Origin: Tenacibaculum pacificus
GTDB taxonomy: Bacteria > Bacteroidota > Bacteroidia > Flavobacteriales > Flavobacteriaceae
NCBI RefSeq assembly: GCF_027941775.1
Contig: NZ_CP115917.1
Coordinates: 1-64,000 of the forward strand
Direction of reading: 5' to 3'
DNA length: 64,000 bases
Shown: positions 47,501 through 56,355 of the stretch, in pieces
Layout: each line of letters starts with the position of its first letter
How positions within the stretch are numbered: position 1 is the stretch's first letter
The notes under the pieces: model-generated
Told to the model about the DNA's origin: nothing
What the model saw: the letters and a program-made list of their open reading frames with translations, nothing else
The model's database searches: none
Made by a program: the position numbers and the translations under genes

Positions 47501-47979
47501 TAGTAACAGGTAACTCTGTAAGTAAATTAAATAGAATTACAAATATTACGATACCATCAAATGCTAAATTAGGTAGAACAAGAATGCGTGTTTCAATGAA
47601 GTTTGAATTAGCATCAACTCCATGTGAAAATTTTGGAGATGGAGAAGTAGAAGATTATACAGTTAATATTACTACAGCTACATCTACATCATTTATAAAT
47701 ACATTAACAACAATGAGTGTTTCAGGAGAAGATATTAAAACTCAAGAAACATCAAACTTATTGATATATCCAAATCCATCAGTAGATTTTGTACATGTTT
47801 ATTTAGCTTCAAAAGCAACAAATATTACTTATAGAATTGTAAATACAATAGGTAGTATTGTACAAAAAGGTGATTTAAATAACTCTAAATTAGATGTTAC
47901 AAATCTTCTTTCTGGAATTTATATTTTAGAAATTAACGATGGTCAAAAAACATTTACAAGAAAATTATTGAAGAAATAA
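44587..47979 (+). CDS. T9SS-exported subtilisin-like serine protease (copy 2)
   Basis: This 1130-residue paralogue of the preceding protease shares the same domain order. A signal peptide (FVFVSLVLGLNFHIQAQ) and propeptide are followed by the S8 domain with D131 (RVWDGGI), H162 (SHAAHVTGT) and S355 (TGTSMASPN). Fibronectin type III domains (one TAPSAPANLSVSNIDKTALT), two GEVEDY domains and the C-terminal sorting domain (IYPNPSVDFVHVYL to RKLLKK) complete it. The two proteins align over their whole length with frequent identical blocks, so this is a tandem duplication that has since diverged. It ends at a strong terminator. Confidence 0.93.
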   Translation: MKNKYIKGFVFVSLVLGLNFHIQAQSKKEVTQIRSKYNLTKLQQLEKSFQEVAKTEKEHAIRVAKQKGWKTKFTKKDGALLELQRIVNGKPIYYTTFNVSASKSTRANHLNIGGSLGLNLMGQGITARVWDGGIARASHQEYHGAGGANRFSAGDYGSLNSHAAHVTGTIMSSGVVANAKGMAPYSKVKGFDWNSDKSEAITEASNGMLISNHSYGYAARDQQGQVQLPQYYFGGYIDESRDWDEILFNAPNYLMVVAAGNDGYDNSANTNPTGGYGFDKLTGRTTSKNNLVVANANDATINSNGELVSVYINNSSSEGPTDDFRIKPDITGNGTGVYSTYQSSDSDYQSITGTSMASPNVTGSLLLLQEHYKNLSNGDFMKAATLKGLALHTADDAGVSGPDAVFGWGLLHTKKAAEVITNKGNKSKIEELTLTSGNTYTITVESDGINPLLASISWTDRPGVATTTLNSTTPVLVNDLDIRVSKDGETYFPYELTGATTSTKRDNNVDPYERVDVDNASGTYTITVTNKGSLVGGSQNYSLILTGLTSTPVVCNATTPVELSVTEVTAKKAVVNWEMVPGATYDLRYRAVSTSSWETKEVSVNKNTLNDLLELTEYEVQVRSRCSSDNSNYSSSVNFTTTDVPLNYCISESNSASDEYIQNVVLGTINNASTGENGYSNYTSISTKLIKGSSNTITITPNWTSTIYNEGCGVWIDYNKDGDFSDEGEAVFINNPSKDTPVAGTFTVPLSAVNGATRMRIVLKYNEVPTACESSFSYGEVEDYTVVIEEDQTDTTAPSAPANLSVSNIDKTALTLDWSEATDNVGVTGYEVYQDGIKLINTANTTLQVTGLTEATTYVFSVKAIDAEGNVSVSSNEVNATTLLNDITYCTSKGARVNYEWIDYVSFGGMTNTTGRDGGYGDFTSKIATVALGSTNQLVLSAGFASRSYNEHFTVWIDYNRDGDFTDAGEQIVTGNSVSKLNRITNITIPSNAKLGRTRMRVSMKFELASTPCENFGDGEVEDYTVNITTATSTSFINTLTTMSVSGEDIKTQETSNLLIYPNPSVDFVHVYLASKATNITYRIVNTIGSIVQKGDLNNSKLDVTNLLSGIYILEINDGQKTFTRKLLKK

Positions 47980-48004
47980 TACAACTTTCTTATTAAATAA
48001 AGAA

Positions 48005-48030
48005 AACCCGAGCATTTGCTCGGGTTTTTT
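48005..48030 (+). terminator. Intrinsic terminator after the second subtilase
   Basis: A GC-rich stem (AACCCGAGC, loop ATTT, GCTCGGGTT) is followed by six T. It separates the protease from the ABC-F gene. Confidence 0.88.
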
Positions 48031-48054
48031 GTTTCTTTGCATAAAATATAGAAT

Positions 48055-49929
48055 ATGAATTACCTATCAGTTGAAGGCATTGCAAAAGCTTATGGAGAAA
48101 AAGTGTTATTTGAAGACATTTCTTTCGGAATTAATAAAGATCAAAAAATAGCTTTTGTTGCTAAAAATGGTAGCGGTAAAACGTCTATTTTAAATATCGT
48201 AGCAGGAGTTGATACCGCTGATTCAGGGCAGGTTGTTAGTAGAAAAGATATTGACATTGCCTATTTATCGCAAGCGGATAATTTAAATCCTGATTTAACG
48301 ATTGAAGAAACTATTTTTTCTACGGATAATAAAGTTTTATCAGTAATTAAACAATACGAAAAAGCAGTAGAAAATCCTGATAATGCAGATGCTTTTCAAG
48401 AAGCTTTTGAATTAATGGAGCAATACAATGCGTGGGATTTTGAAACGCAATACACGCAAATTTTATCTAAATTAAAATTAGATAATTTACAATTAAAAGT
48501 AAATAAACTTTCTGGAGGACAAAAGAAACGTTTAGCATTGGCAATTGTACTTATTAAAAAACCTGATTTATTAATTTTAGATGAACCTACCAATCATTTA
48601 GATTTAGAAATGATTGAATGGTTAGAGGCTTTTTTCGCTAAAGAAAAAATCACCTTATTTATGGTTACTCACGACCGTTATTTTTTAGAGCGTGTGTGTA
48701 ATGAAATTATCGAATTAGATAACGGACAATTATATAAATACAAAGGAAATTATTCTTATTATTTACAAAATAAAGAGGAACGTTTAGCTCTTGAAGCAAC
48801 CAATTTAGGAAAAGCAAAAAGTTTATTCAAAAAAGAATTAGATTGGATGCGTCGTCAACCAAAGGCACGTACTACAAAATCGAAATCTCGTACCGATGAT
48901 TTTTATGAAATCAAAGAAAAAGCTCATAAACGACGTAACGAACACGAGGTTCAGTTAGAAATTAACATGGAGCGTTTAGGAAGTAAAATTTTAGAGCTTC
49001 ATAAAATGCACAAATCGTTTGATGATAAAGTAATTTTAAACGGTTTCGATTATGTTTTTAAACGTGGAGAACGTATCGGTATTATTGGTAAAAATGGTAC
49101 AGGTAAATCTTCTTTTTTAAATATGCTTACTGGAGGTATCGAATTAGATAGCGGAAAAGTGACTATTGGTGAAACAGTGAAGTTTGGATATTATACTCAA
49201 AATGGAATTGTTATAAAACCAGGTCAAAAAGTAATTGAAGTTGTTAAAGAATTTGGAGAATATATTCCGTTATCAAAAGGACGAAAAATATCTGCAAGTC
49301 AATTATTAGAACGCTTTTTATTCGATAGAAAAAAACAATACGATTTTGTTGAAAAATTAAGTGGTGGAGAACAAAAACGATTGTATTTATGTGCAATTTT
49401 AATTCAAAACCCAAATTTTTTAATTTTAGATGAACCTACTAACGATTTAGATGTAGTAACATTAAATGTATTAGAAAATTTCTTATTAGATTATCCTGGT
49501 AACTTAATGGTCGTTTCTCACGATCGTTATTTTATGGATAAAATTGTTGATAACTTATTTGTTTTTAGAGGCGAAGGTGTTATTGATAATTTTCCTGGTA
49601 ATTATTCTGATTTTAGAGCTTATGAAGACTCTAAAGTAAAAGAAGCAAGAGAGGTAAAAAATGAAGCTAAAAAAGCAGTTGCTACTCCCGTTAAAACAAA
49701 TAAAAAAGTAGCATTAAGTTTTGATGAAAAACGAGAATGGGGCTTGCTAGAAAAAGATATTGAAAAACTTCAAAAGAAAAAACAAATTATTGAAGGTAAA
49801 TTTATGAATGTTGAATTTTCTCCTGAAGAAATTAACGATAAATCAAAAGAACTTCAAGAAATAATTGAGGCTTTAGAAACTAAAGAAGAACGTTGGTTTG
49901 AGCTTTCAATGAAAATAGAAGGTGAATAA
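48055..49929 (+). CDS. ABC-F family ATPase (Uup/EttA-like ribosome-associated protein)
   Basis: This 624-residue soluble protein has two ATPase domains. The first has VAKNGSGKTS, signature LSGGQKKRL and LLILDEPTNHLD. The second has GKNGTGKSS, signature LSGGEQKRL and FLILDEPTNDLD. They are joined by the basic, Arg-rich linker (LDWMRRQPKARTTKSKSR) typical of ABC-F. A C-terminal coiled coil (about 560-620) suggests the Uup type, which binds DNA or ribosomes. These proteins act on stalled or initiating ribosomes and have no membrane part. It is monocistronic between two terminators. Confidence 0.9.
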   Translation: MNYLSVEGIAKAYGEKVLFEDISFGINKDQKIAFVAKNGSGKTSILNIVAGVDTADSGQVVSRKDIDIAYLSQADNLNPDLTIEETIFSTDNKVLSVIKQYEKAVENPDNADAFQEAFELMEQYNAWDFETQYTQILSKLKLDNLQLKVNKLSGGQKKRLALAIVLIKKPDLLILDEPTNHLDLEMIEWLEAFFAKEKITLFMVTHDRYFLERVCNEIIELDNGQLYKYKGNYSYYLQNKEERLALEATNLGKAKSLFKKELDWMRRQPKARTTKSKSRTDDFYEIKEKAHKRRNEHEVQLEINMERLGSKILELHKMHKSFDDKVILNGFDYVFKRGERIGIIGKNGTGKSSFLNMLTGGIELDSGKVTIGETVKFGYYTQNGIVIKPGQKVIEVVKEFGEYIPLSKGRKISASQLLERFLFDRKKQYDFVEKLSGGEQKRLYLCAILIQNPNFLILDEPTNDLDVVTLNVLENFLLDYPGNLMVVSHDRYFMDKIVDNLFVFRGEGVIDNFPGNYSDFRAYEDSKVKEAREVKNEAKKAVATPVKTNKKVALSFDEKREWGLLEKDIEKLQKKKQIIEGKFMNVEFSPEEINDKSKELQEIIEALETKEERWFELSMKIEGE

Positions 49930-50343
49930 TTTTATGTTTTAATTACCTTAAAAAACGTAACCTAAGTTTTATATATCATAACCGTGTTAATTACTATTTA
50001 ATAGTAATCAACACGGTTTTTTTATGTTACATATTAAAAATTTACTACCCTTTTCTTATAGGAAAAACCCTTTTTTTATTTAATAGAATCTTGTTTTTAT
50101 TTCAGGTTATGTATTTAAAATGATTCGTTTATTTGAATTTGTAATATTAATAAATACATTCTTTAATTACCTGATTACAAGTGTTTTATTGTTTGTTTTC
50201 GAACTAATTATTAATAGGGTGTTTTTATCAATTCATTTTATGTTGCTTTTTTATCGATATAAATATTCCGAAGTTTATATAAAATTAAACTAAAAAACAG
50301 TTTTTCTGTTATTTATATAATTGAAAACAAAAGCTATATTATA
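49930..50343. other. Intergenic region downstream of the ABC-F gene
   Basis: 414 AT-rich bases. The first part carries a long inverted repeat that acts as a terminator (49980-50028). A 57-codon open frame (50120-50293) encodes a hydrophobic chain with no recognisable family and is probably fortuitous. No clear promoter was found before the gene at 50344. Confidence 0.45.
49980..50028 (+). terminator. Intrinsic terminator after the ABC-F gene
   Basis: Long stem AACCGTGTT-AATTACTATT pairing with AATAGTAAT-CAACACGGTT (one A/C mismatch), followed by a T run. Confidence 0.8.
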
Positions 50344-50655
50344 ATGAAAAAAAGAAACAGAATTTTAGCTATTTTACTTTTAGTAATCATTCATTTTACA
50401 AATGCACAACAAAAGTGTGAACATTCAAACGAAATTATAAATGATTTAAATAGTATTACAAAATGTACTATAGAGAAAAAACCATCAGTTTTTAGAAAAA
50501 AAATAGCTGATTCTTTAACGAATAAATCAGTATCAAGACGTAGTTTAATTAGGCGAAAAAGATTAAAAAAGATAGGAATATATAGCAATTCTAAGAAATT
50601 TAGAAACTTAAAAAAAGAAAATAAATTTACTAAAAGAATCATATTGAATAATTAA
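50344..50655 (+). CDS. Short secreted basic protein, truncated paralogue of the TonB-like protein
   Basis: This 103-residue protein has a signal peptide (ILAILLLVIIHFTNAQQ). It shares with the gene at 50903 the phrases KKR at the start, DLNSITKC near residue 40 and SVSRRSLIRRKRLKK near residue 75. It then ends in a basic tail without the TonB C-terminal domain that the longer gene carries. It therefore looks like a duplicated N-terminal half. Whether it is a functional small protein or a degenerate remnant cannot be decided; the reading frame is intact. It lies 248 nt upstream of the longer gene on the same strand. Confidence 0.55.
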   Translation: MKKRNRILAILLLVIIHFTNAQQKCEHSNEIINDLNSITKCTIEKKPSVFRKKIADSLTNKSVSRRSLIRRKRLKKIGIYSNSKKFRNLKKENKFTKRIILNN

Positions 50656-50902
50656 AATCTGTATTTCTATATTGATTACATTTATCTATAATTGTAAGAA
50701 TAAGTGTAATTAAAATTTTAAATTATTGACACTGATAGTTCAGTTAAAGTTAAATGAAAATTATTGATTTTTTCACTATTTTTTTTAAAGAATAAATAAA
50801 TAAATTTTTTTTAATAGATTTTTTTTCTGATATTTAACAATGAAAGTACTTGTAATTTAGTCTTTTATCTTTTTTAATTTTAAAATAACCCCCCTAATTA
50901 TT

Positions 50903-51628
50903 ATGAAAAAAAGAAAAATAATTTTCGTTTTTTGTATTTTTATTATTATCAGTTTTGGAAATGCTCAAGAAAAATGTGTATCACCAGAAGAAAATATTGA
51001 AGATTTAAATAGTATTACAAAATGTAGTGTTAAAAAACTAGATAATACTACTGATAAAAATTTAAAACAAATATCAGTATAAGTATCAGTTTCTAGAAGA
51101 AGTTTAATAAAACGAAAAAGATTAAAAAAATCGGCAAGAGCTGTTAAAGGTATAAATACTGTAGGTGTTCAAAATACAAATACAAAAGAAGTAATTTCAA
51201 CCCCCATTTTTTTAAATACAAAAGTAGCAAATCTTATCAGTAAATTATCATCAGAACAAGCAAGAAGTGCTGCTGCTTTTGAAGATGTTGATAAAATTCC
51301 TGTTTTTAATTCTTGTAAATCAGAAAATAATTCTAAAAATTTAGATTGTTTTAATGAACAGATGATGTTGCATATTCAAAAACACTTTAGATATCCTAAC
51401 GATGCAGTCATTTCAAAAACCCAAGGAGAAGTTTGGATTCGTTTTATAATAGATGAAAACGGAACTGTTACTAATATTAAAACTTTAGGACCTGAAAATG
51501 GTGAGGTATTAATTGATGAAGCAATAAGAGTTGTTTCTAATTTACCAAAATTTACTCCAGCAATGAAAAAAGGAAAAAAAGTACATTCTAAGTTTGGCTT
51601 TCCTATTAACTTTTCATTAGAAGAATAA
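50903..51628 (+). pseudogene. TonB-like energy transducer with in-frame stop
   Basis: From ATG 50903 the frame encodes a signal-type N-terminus (IIFVFCIFIIISFGNAQEK), the DLNSITKC motif and, after residue 59, a TAA at 51080-51082. The same frame resumes with VSVSRRSLIKRKRLKK and runs to a TonB C-terminal domain (HIQKHFRYPNDAVISKTQGE, VWIRFIIDENG, KFGFPINFSLEE). Without the stop it would be about 241 residues. An internal ATG at 51362 gives only the last 88 residues. The gene precedes a TonB-dependent receptor by 45 nt, as partner genes do. Six cytosines lie 8 nt before the start. A nonsense mutation is the simplest reading. Confidence 0.8.
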
Positions 51629-51673
51629 AAATAATTTCCCCCAAATAGTATTATAATCAACAACCATTCAACT

Positions 51674-54564
51674 ATGATTAGATTATTAATAACAGGAGTA
51701 GTATTTTTTTATGCTACTCTATTAACAGCACAAGTTACAGTTAAAGGAAAGGTATTCGATATTTACTTAGAGCCTATATCTATTGTAAATGTAACATCTT
51801 TACCAGTAAAAACAACCACAGATATTAATGGTAGTTTTACATTAAAAGTAAATAAAAAATTACCTTTTTCAATATTAATAACAGGTGTTGGCTACCAAAC
51901 ACAAACGGTACAAATAACTAAAGAAAATCAAAAAATTAATGTAGTATTAAAAGTAAAAACAAGACTTCAGGAAGTTATTGTTTCCGCTTCGCGTATACCT
52001 GAAAGAATATTAGAATCACCTGTAACAATAGAAAGAGTAGGTGCTAGAGATATTAAAAATAATACTTCGCTAAATTTTTATGATGATTTGGTAAATTTAA
52101 AAGATGTAGATATACATACAATTGGTTTTAATGTAAAAATGATTAATACAAGAGGTTTTGCATCTTTAGAAAATGTTCGTTTTGTACAGTTAGTAGATGG
52201 TACTGATACAGCGAGTCCTTCGGGTAACTTTTCTTTTGGAAATGTAACTGGCTTAAATGAATTAGATGTTATGAATGTAGAGATATTACCAGGAGCAGCA
52301 TCTGCCTTGTATGGAGCAAATGCTTTTAATGGTATTTTATTAATGCGTAGTAAAAATCCATTTGAGTATGGAGGAATAAGTGCTTATTCTAAATTAGGAA
52401 TAAGTGAACAGAATCAAAATACAGCAGAAATAAATGCTTTTAATGATACAGGAGTTCGAATGGCTTATGCTTTTAATGATAATTTTGCCGCTAAAGTTAA
52501 TTTTAGTCAAACAATTGCTGAAGAATGGAATGCTGTTGATACTAGAAATATCGATTTAGATGGAAATATAGGGCTTGGAAATAGAGATAATACTACAGCT
52601 TATAACGGAGTAAATGTATATGGTGATGATTCGAACGTTGATCTTAAAAGTATTTTATTATTTTTAGAAGAAGGTGGTGTTATTACACCAGGGATAACTA
52701 AAAAAGTACCAAACTCTAGAGTTTCAAGAACAGGAATTGATAATAATAGCTTAGTAAATAATCATATGAAATCTGTATTTTTTGATGGTTCTTTATATTT
52801 TAGACCTACGGGGAAAAAAATCTTGAACTTATATGGAACTCAAAATATTCTTATGGTGATAATACCTTACAAGGAGATACTCGTTATGTTCAAGAAGGTG
52901 CTTTATTTCAGCAACATAAATTAGAGCTAAAATCGAAGTATGTAACTGCAAGAGGATATTATGTGAATTTTAATCAAGGAGATAAATCGTTTAATACCGT
53001 TTTATTGGCCGAAGGTATTAATAATTCTTATTCAATAGATGATATCTGGTATCAAGATTACGGAGCAGTTTATGGGAATACATTTGAAACGGCAATACAA
53101 ACTAATAGTGTAGAACAGGCAGATATCATGGCACATGAACAAGCTAGAATTTATGCTGAACGACATAAAAATGGTACTATTGATGCCATTTCTAATACCT
53201 TAAAAAATAAAAATATAAGTGATGGAGGTGCTAAAACTACAGATAATTCTAGCTATATAAATGGTGATATTGATTTTAACTTGACTGATGTTGTTACGTT
53301 TGCAGACATTCAAATGGGAGCAACTTATAGACAACATAAATTAAATTCAAAAGGTCAGTTATTTACAGATTTAAATGATCCAATTATTTATGATTCTTAT
53401 GGTATTTACACACAGGTAATTAAAAAATTAGTTGATGATCGTTTAAGGTTAACAGGTTCTATTCGTTATGATAAATCAACAAATTTTAAAGGGAATTATT
53501 CTCCTCGAATTTCAGCTACTTATGCATCAGGTGTAAATAGAAATCATAATTTTAGAGGATCTTATCAAACAGCCTTTAGAAACCCAACATCTGCAGATCA
53601 ATATGCAGATCAAAATTTAGGAAGTCGTATTTTTGAAGTTGGTAATGTGTCTGGAAATTTAGAGCGTTATGTATCTAGAACAATAGCCTTAAGACCTGGT
53701 AGTCCAGGGATTCCTGTAGTTGGAACATCAGTAAGTTTAACAGGGAAACAGATAGTAGAAAATTCATATACTTTAAATTCACAACAATCATTTAGTAACG
53801 CAGTTATTGAAAGTATAGATAATAATATTAGTCCACTATTAGCAATTCAGAATAATGTAGGACTTTTAGAAAAGGCTACAATTAATCCATTAAGAACAGA
53901 AAAAGTAAAAACATTTGAAACAGGGTATCGAAGTTCTTTTGATTTATTTGGTAGTTTATTTGAGATTGATGTAAATGGATACTATAGTATTGTAGAAGAT
54001 TTTATTGTAACTAAAATAGTAAGTACTCCCTTATTTGGAGATATAAATCAAGGAAGTACAGACCTTTTAGCACCTTTTGCAATTGGAAGATATGATTATG
54101 CTCAATTTGCTTTTAGAGTTAATAGTCCACAAAATCATGATTATTATGGAGGTGGTATTTCTTTAAGTACTGCTGTTTTAGACGGGCTAAATATTGGTGT
54201 GAATTATATGTATAATAAATTTAAAGAACATCAAAAAGGAGGTGATATTTATGAAACAGGAAGCTTTTTTAATACACCAGAACACAAGTTTCGAGCTTCT
54301 TTAGGAAAAGAAACTGTTTTTAAAAATGTAGGTTTTAATATAAATGCACGCTGGCAAGATAGTTTCCTATGGAGTTCAAATGCTGTAAATAGTGTTATAT
54401 CTGCTAGAACAGTATTAGATGCACAAATAAATTTGAGAGTTCCTACTATAAAATCTACTTTTAAAGTGGGGGGAACCAATTTATTTGGTACACCTTATTT
54501 AACAGCTCCTGGTATTGGTGAAATAGGATCTGTATATTATGTTTCTTGGAAAATAAATGATTAA
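51674..54564 (+). pseudogene. TonB-dependent outer-membrane receptor, frameshifted
   Basis: The 5' frame (51674-52924) has a signal peptide (LLITGVVFFYATLLTAQVT), a carboxypeptidase-D-like regulatory domain (about 20-100) and a plug (VTIERVGARDIKNNTSLNFY, EILPGAASALYGANAFNGIL). The frame is lost in a run of seven A at 52814-52820. With eight A the sequence continues as TGKKNLELIWNSKYSYGDNT and joins the second open frame (52963-54564). That part carries the barrel with strands such as NGYYSIVEDFIVTKIV and the end IGSVYYVSWKIND. Whole length would be about 963 residues. Such receptors import large nutrients using TonB energy; the substrate is unknown. The adjoining TonB-like gene is also damaged. 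Confidence 0.85.
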
Positions 54565-54590
54565 AAAATAGATATCTTTAATAGTACAAA

Positions 54591-54622
54591 AAACAGTTTT
54601 CTTTTTTAAGAAAACTGTTTTT
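54591..54622. terminator. Bidirectional intrinsic terminator
   Basis: A 13-bp stem (AAACAGTTTTCTT / AAGAAAACTGTTT, loop TTTT) is followed by a T run. It lies between the receptor gene and the convergent exonuclease gene. Confidence 0.8.
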
Positions 54623-54628
54623 TATAAG

Positions 54629-55345
54629 TTATACTTTAACTATTGATTCGTTACTAATTAATGGTTTGTTACTAAAACGTAATAATAATTGTGCTACAGC
54701 TATAGTATCTCGTTCACAATAACTCACAATTTTAGGTAAGTTTTTTTCTTTATAATAAACTTTAGCCACTTCACTTCCGTTAATATCTTGTTTTGGTGAA
54801 GGAATATCTAAAATAGCTGTTAATAAATTTAAGGAAGTATAGTGTTTATAATCGCCAAATTTCCATAATTCTAAGGTATCTAAATGTGGAACTTCCCAAG
54901 GTTTTTTTCCAAATAAATTTAGCTTTTTAGGTAATTCAATTCTGTTTATAATCACGCGACGAGCTATATATGGAAAATCAAATTCTTTACCATTATGAGC
55001 ACATAATAGTTGTTTTTCTTTATTAAAATGTGTGTCAAGTAATTTTTTAAAATCTATTAAAATACGCTCTTCATCATCACCAGAAAAAGAAGTAATTCGA
55101 AGCTGATTTTCAGATGATTTATTAACAAAATACCCAACAGAGATACATATTATTTTTCCAAATTCTGCCCATATACCAGCTTTGTGATAAAAATCTACTG
55201 CTTCAATATCTTCTTTTCGCTGATATTCAGTTTTTAAGGCATACAGTTTTTGTTTTTCTTCGGATAAATCAGAAAAAAACTCTTTTTCAGGAACAGTTTC
55301 AATATCTAAAAATAAAATATTTTCTAGTTCTATTTTATGTAGCAT
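54629..55345 (-). CDS. Predicted 3'-5' exonuclease related to the PolB exonuclease domain
   Basis: This 238-residue DnaQ-like protein shows the three exonuclease motifs: ILFLDIETVPE (D and E), LLCAHNGKEFDFPYIARR (Exo II, Asp), and SYCERDTIAVAQLLLRF (Exo III, YxxxD). This is the DEDDy pattern of the PolB-type exonuclease family (PF10108). It probably trims DNA 3' ends in the cytoplasm. There is no polymerase domain, so it is a stand-alone nuclease. It is transcribed alone, convergent with the receptor gene. No promoter with a clear TAnnTTTG was found. Confidence 0.82.
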   Translation of the reverse strand: MLHKIELENILFLDIETVPEKEFFSDLSEEKQKLYALKTEYQRKEDIEAVDFYHKAGIWAEFGKIICISVGYFVNKSSENQLRITSFSGDDEERILIDFKKLLDTHFNKEKQLLCAHNGKEFDFPYIARRVIINRIELPKKLNLFGKKPWEVPHLDTLELWKFGDYKHYTSLNLLTAILDIPSPKQDINGSEVAKVYYKEKNLPKIVSYCERDTIAVAQLLLRFSNKPLISNESIVKV

Positions 55346-55570
55346 TTTTTATTTTTTAAAATAATTAGATTGTCTTTAAATAGTAATTATACTTGTTTAT
55401 TTGAATAACAATAATTACTTAATTCTTTCTGGTTTTTTGATGAAAAATCAATTTTTATAAAGATACAAAAACCTTTATCACAATATGTGCCACTATTTAA
55501 GCAAAGGTTTATGAAAGATTAAATGAATGTTAAGTTAAAGAAGATGGTGTACAATTTATAATTTTATAGT

Positions 55571-55578
55571 TACTTTTG
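55571..55578 (+). promoter_or_regulatory. Promoter -7 element for the response-regulator gene
   Basis: TACTTTTG matches TAnnTTTG exactly, 23 nt before the start codon of the two-component operon. A -33 element is not evident. Confidence 0.45.
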
Positions 55579-55601
55579 GGTAACATAATATAAAATGACT
55601 T

Positions 55602-56300
55602 ATGAACACGAATGATGTTAAAATTTTACTAGTTGATGATGAGCCAGATATCTTAGAAATAGTAGGATATAACTTAAAATCAGAAGGGTATCAGGTTTTT
55701 ACAGCCAATAATGGTGCTGAAGCAGTAAAATTAGCAAAAAAAGTAACCCCGCATTTAATATTATTAGATATTATGATGCCTCAAATGGATGGTATTGAAG
55801 CCTGTGAGAAAATTAGAAATATCAAATCTTTAGAGAATGTAATTATTTCTTTTTTAACTGCTAGAGGTGAAGATTATTCACAAATGGCAGGTTTTGATGC
55901 TGGTGCTGACGATTATATTACTAAACCTGTAAAACCGAAAGTATTAGTAAGTAAAATAAAGTCTTTATTAAGACGTTTAAAAACAGAAGATAAAACAGCT
56001 GCAACAACAACATTAGGAGATATTGTTATTAATAGAGATGAATACATTGTATTAAAAGGTGATAAAAAAATTGCTTTACCTAGAAAAGAATTTGAATTGC
56101 TATCATTATTAACATCAAAACCAGGAAAGGTATTTAAAAGAGAAGTGATTTTAGATAGCGTTTGGGGTAATGAAGTTGTTGTTGGAGGAAGAACTATTGA
56201 TGTTCATATTCGTAAACTTCGAGAAAAAATAGGAGATGATTTTTTCAAAACTGTTAAAGGTGTTGGATATAAATTTGTTTTAGAAGGGGAAGACAAGTAA
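55602..56300 (+). CDS. OmpR/PhoB-family response regulator
   Basis: This 232-residue protein has a receiver domain with the acidic pair D12-D13, phosphoacceptor D56 (LLLDIMMPQMDG), switch Ser/Thr (SFLTARG) and Lys in ITKPVKP. A winged-helix DNA-binding domain follows (about 130-230, RKEFELLSLLTSKPG, GGRTIDVHIRKLREK). When phosphorylated by its kinase it binds DNA as a dimer to control transcription. Similarity is closest to PhoB/RprY regulators; the stimulus is unknown. It is followed by its sensor kinase after 55 nt that contain a terminator-like hairpin. Confidence 0.92.
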   Translation: MNTNDVKILLVDDEPDILEIVGYNLKSEGYQVFTANNGAEAVKLAKKVTPHLILLDIMMPQMDGIEACEKIRNIKSLENVIISFLTARGEDYSQMAGFDAGADDYITKPVKPKVLVSKIKSLLRRLKTEDKTAATTTLGDIVINRDEYIVLKGDKKIALPRKEFELLSLLTSKPGKVFKREVILDSVWGNEVVVGGRTIDVHIRKLREKIGDDFFKTVKGVGYKFVLEGEDK

Positions 56301-56322
56301 AAATAACTAAAAATAAATAGAT

Positions 56323-56352
56323 ATAGATTGCTGAAAAGCAATCTATTTTTTT
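56323..56352 (+). terminator. Terminator hairpin between response regulator and kinase genes
   Basis: A perfect 10-bp stem (ATAGATTGCT, tetraloop GAAA, AGCAATCTAT) is followed by six T (56347-56352), 3 nt before the kinase ATG. Its position suggests partial termination or translational control of the kinase rather than the end of the operon. Confidence 0.75.
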
Positions 56353-56355
56353 ATA

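Noticed and set aside
50120..50293. 57-codon hydrophobic open frame in the region after the ABC-F gene
   Set aside because: No family resemblance, no promoter, AT-rich sequence readily gives such frames; kept only as a remark.
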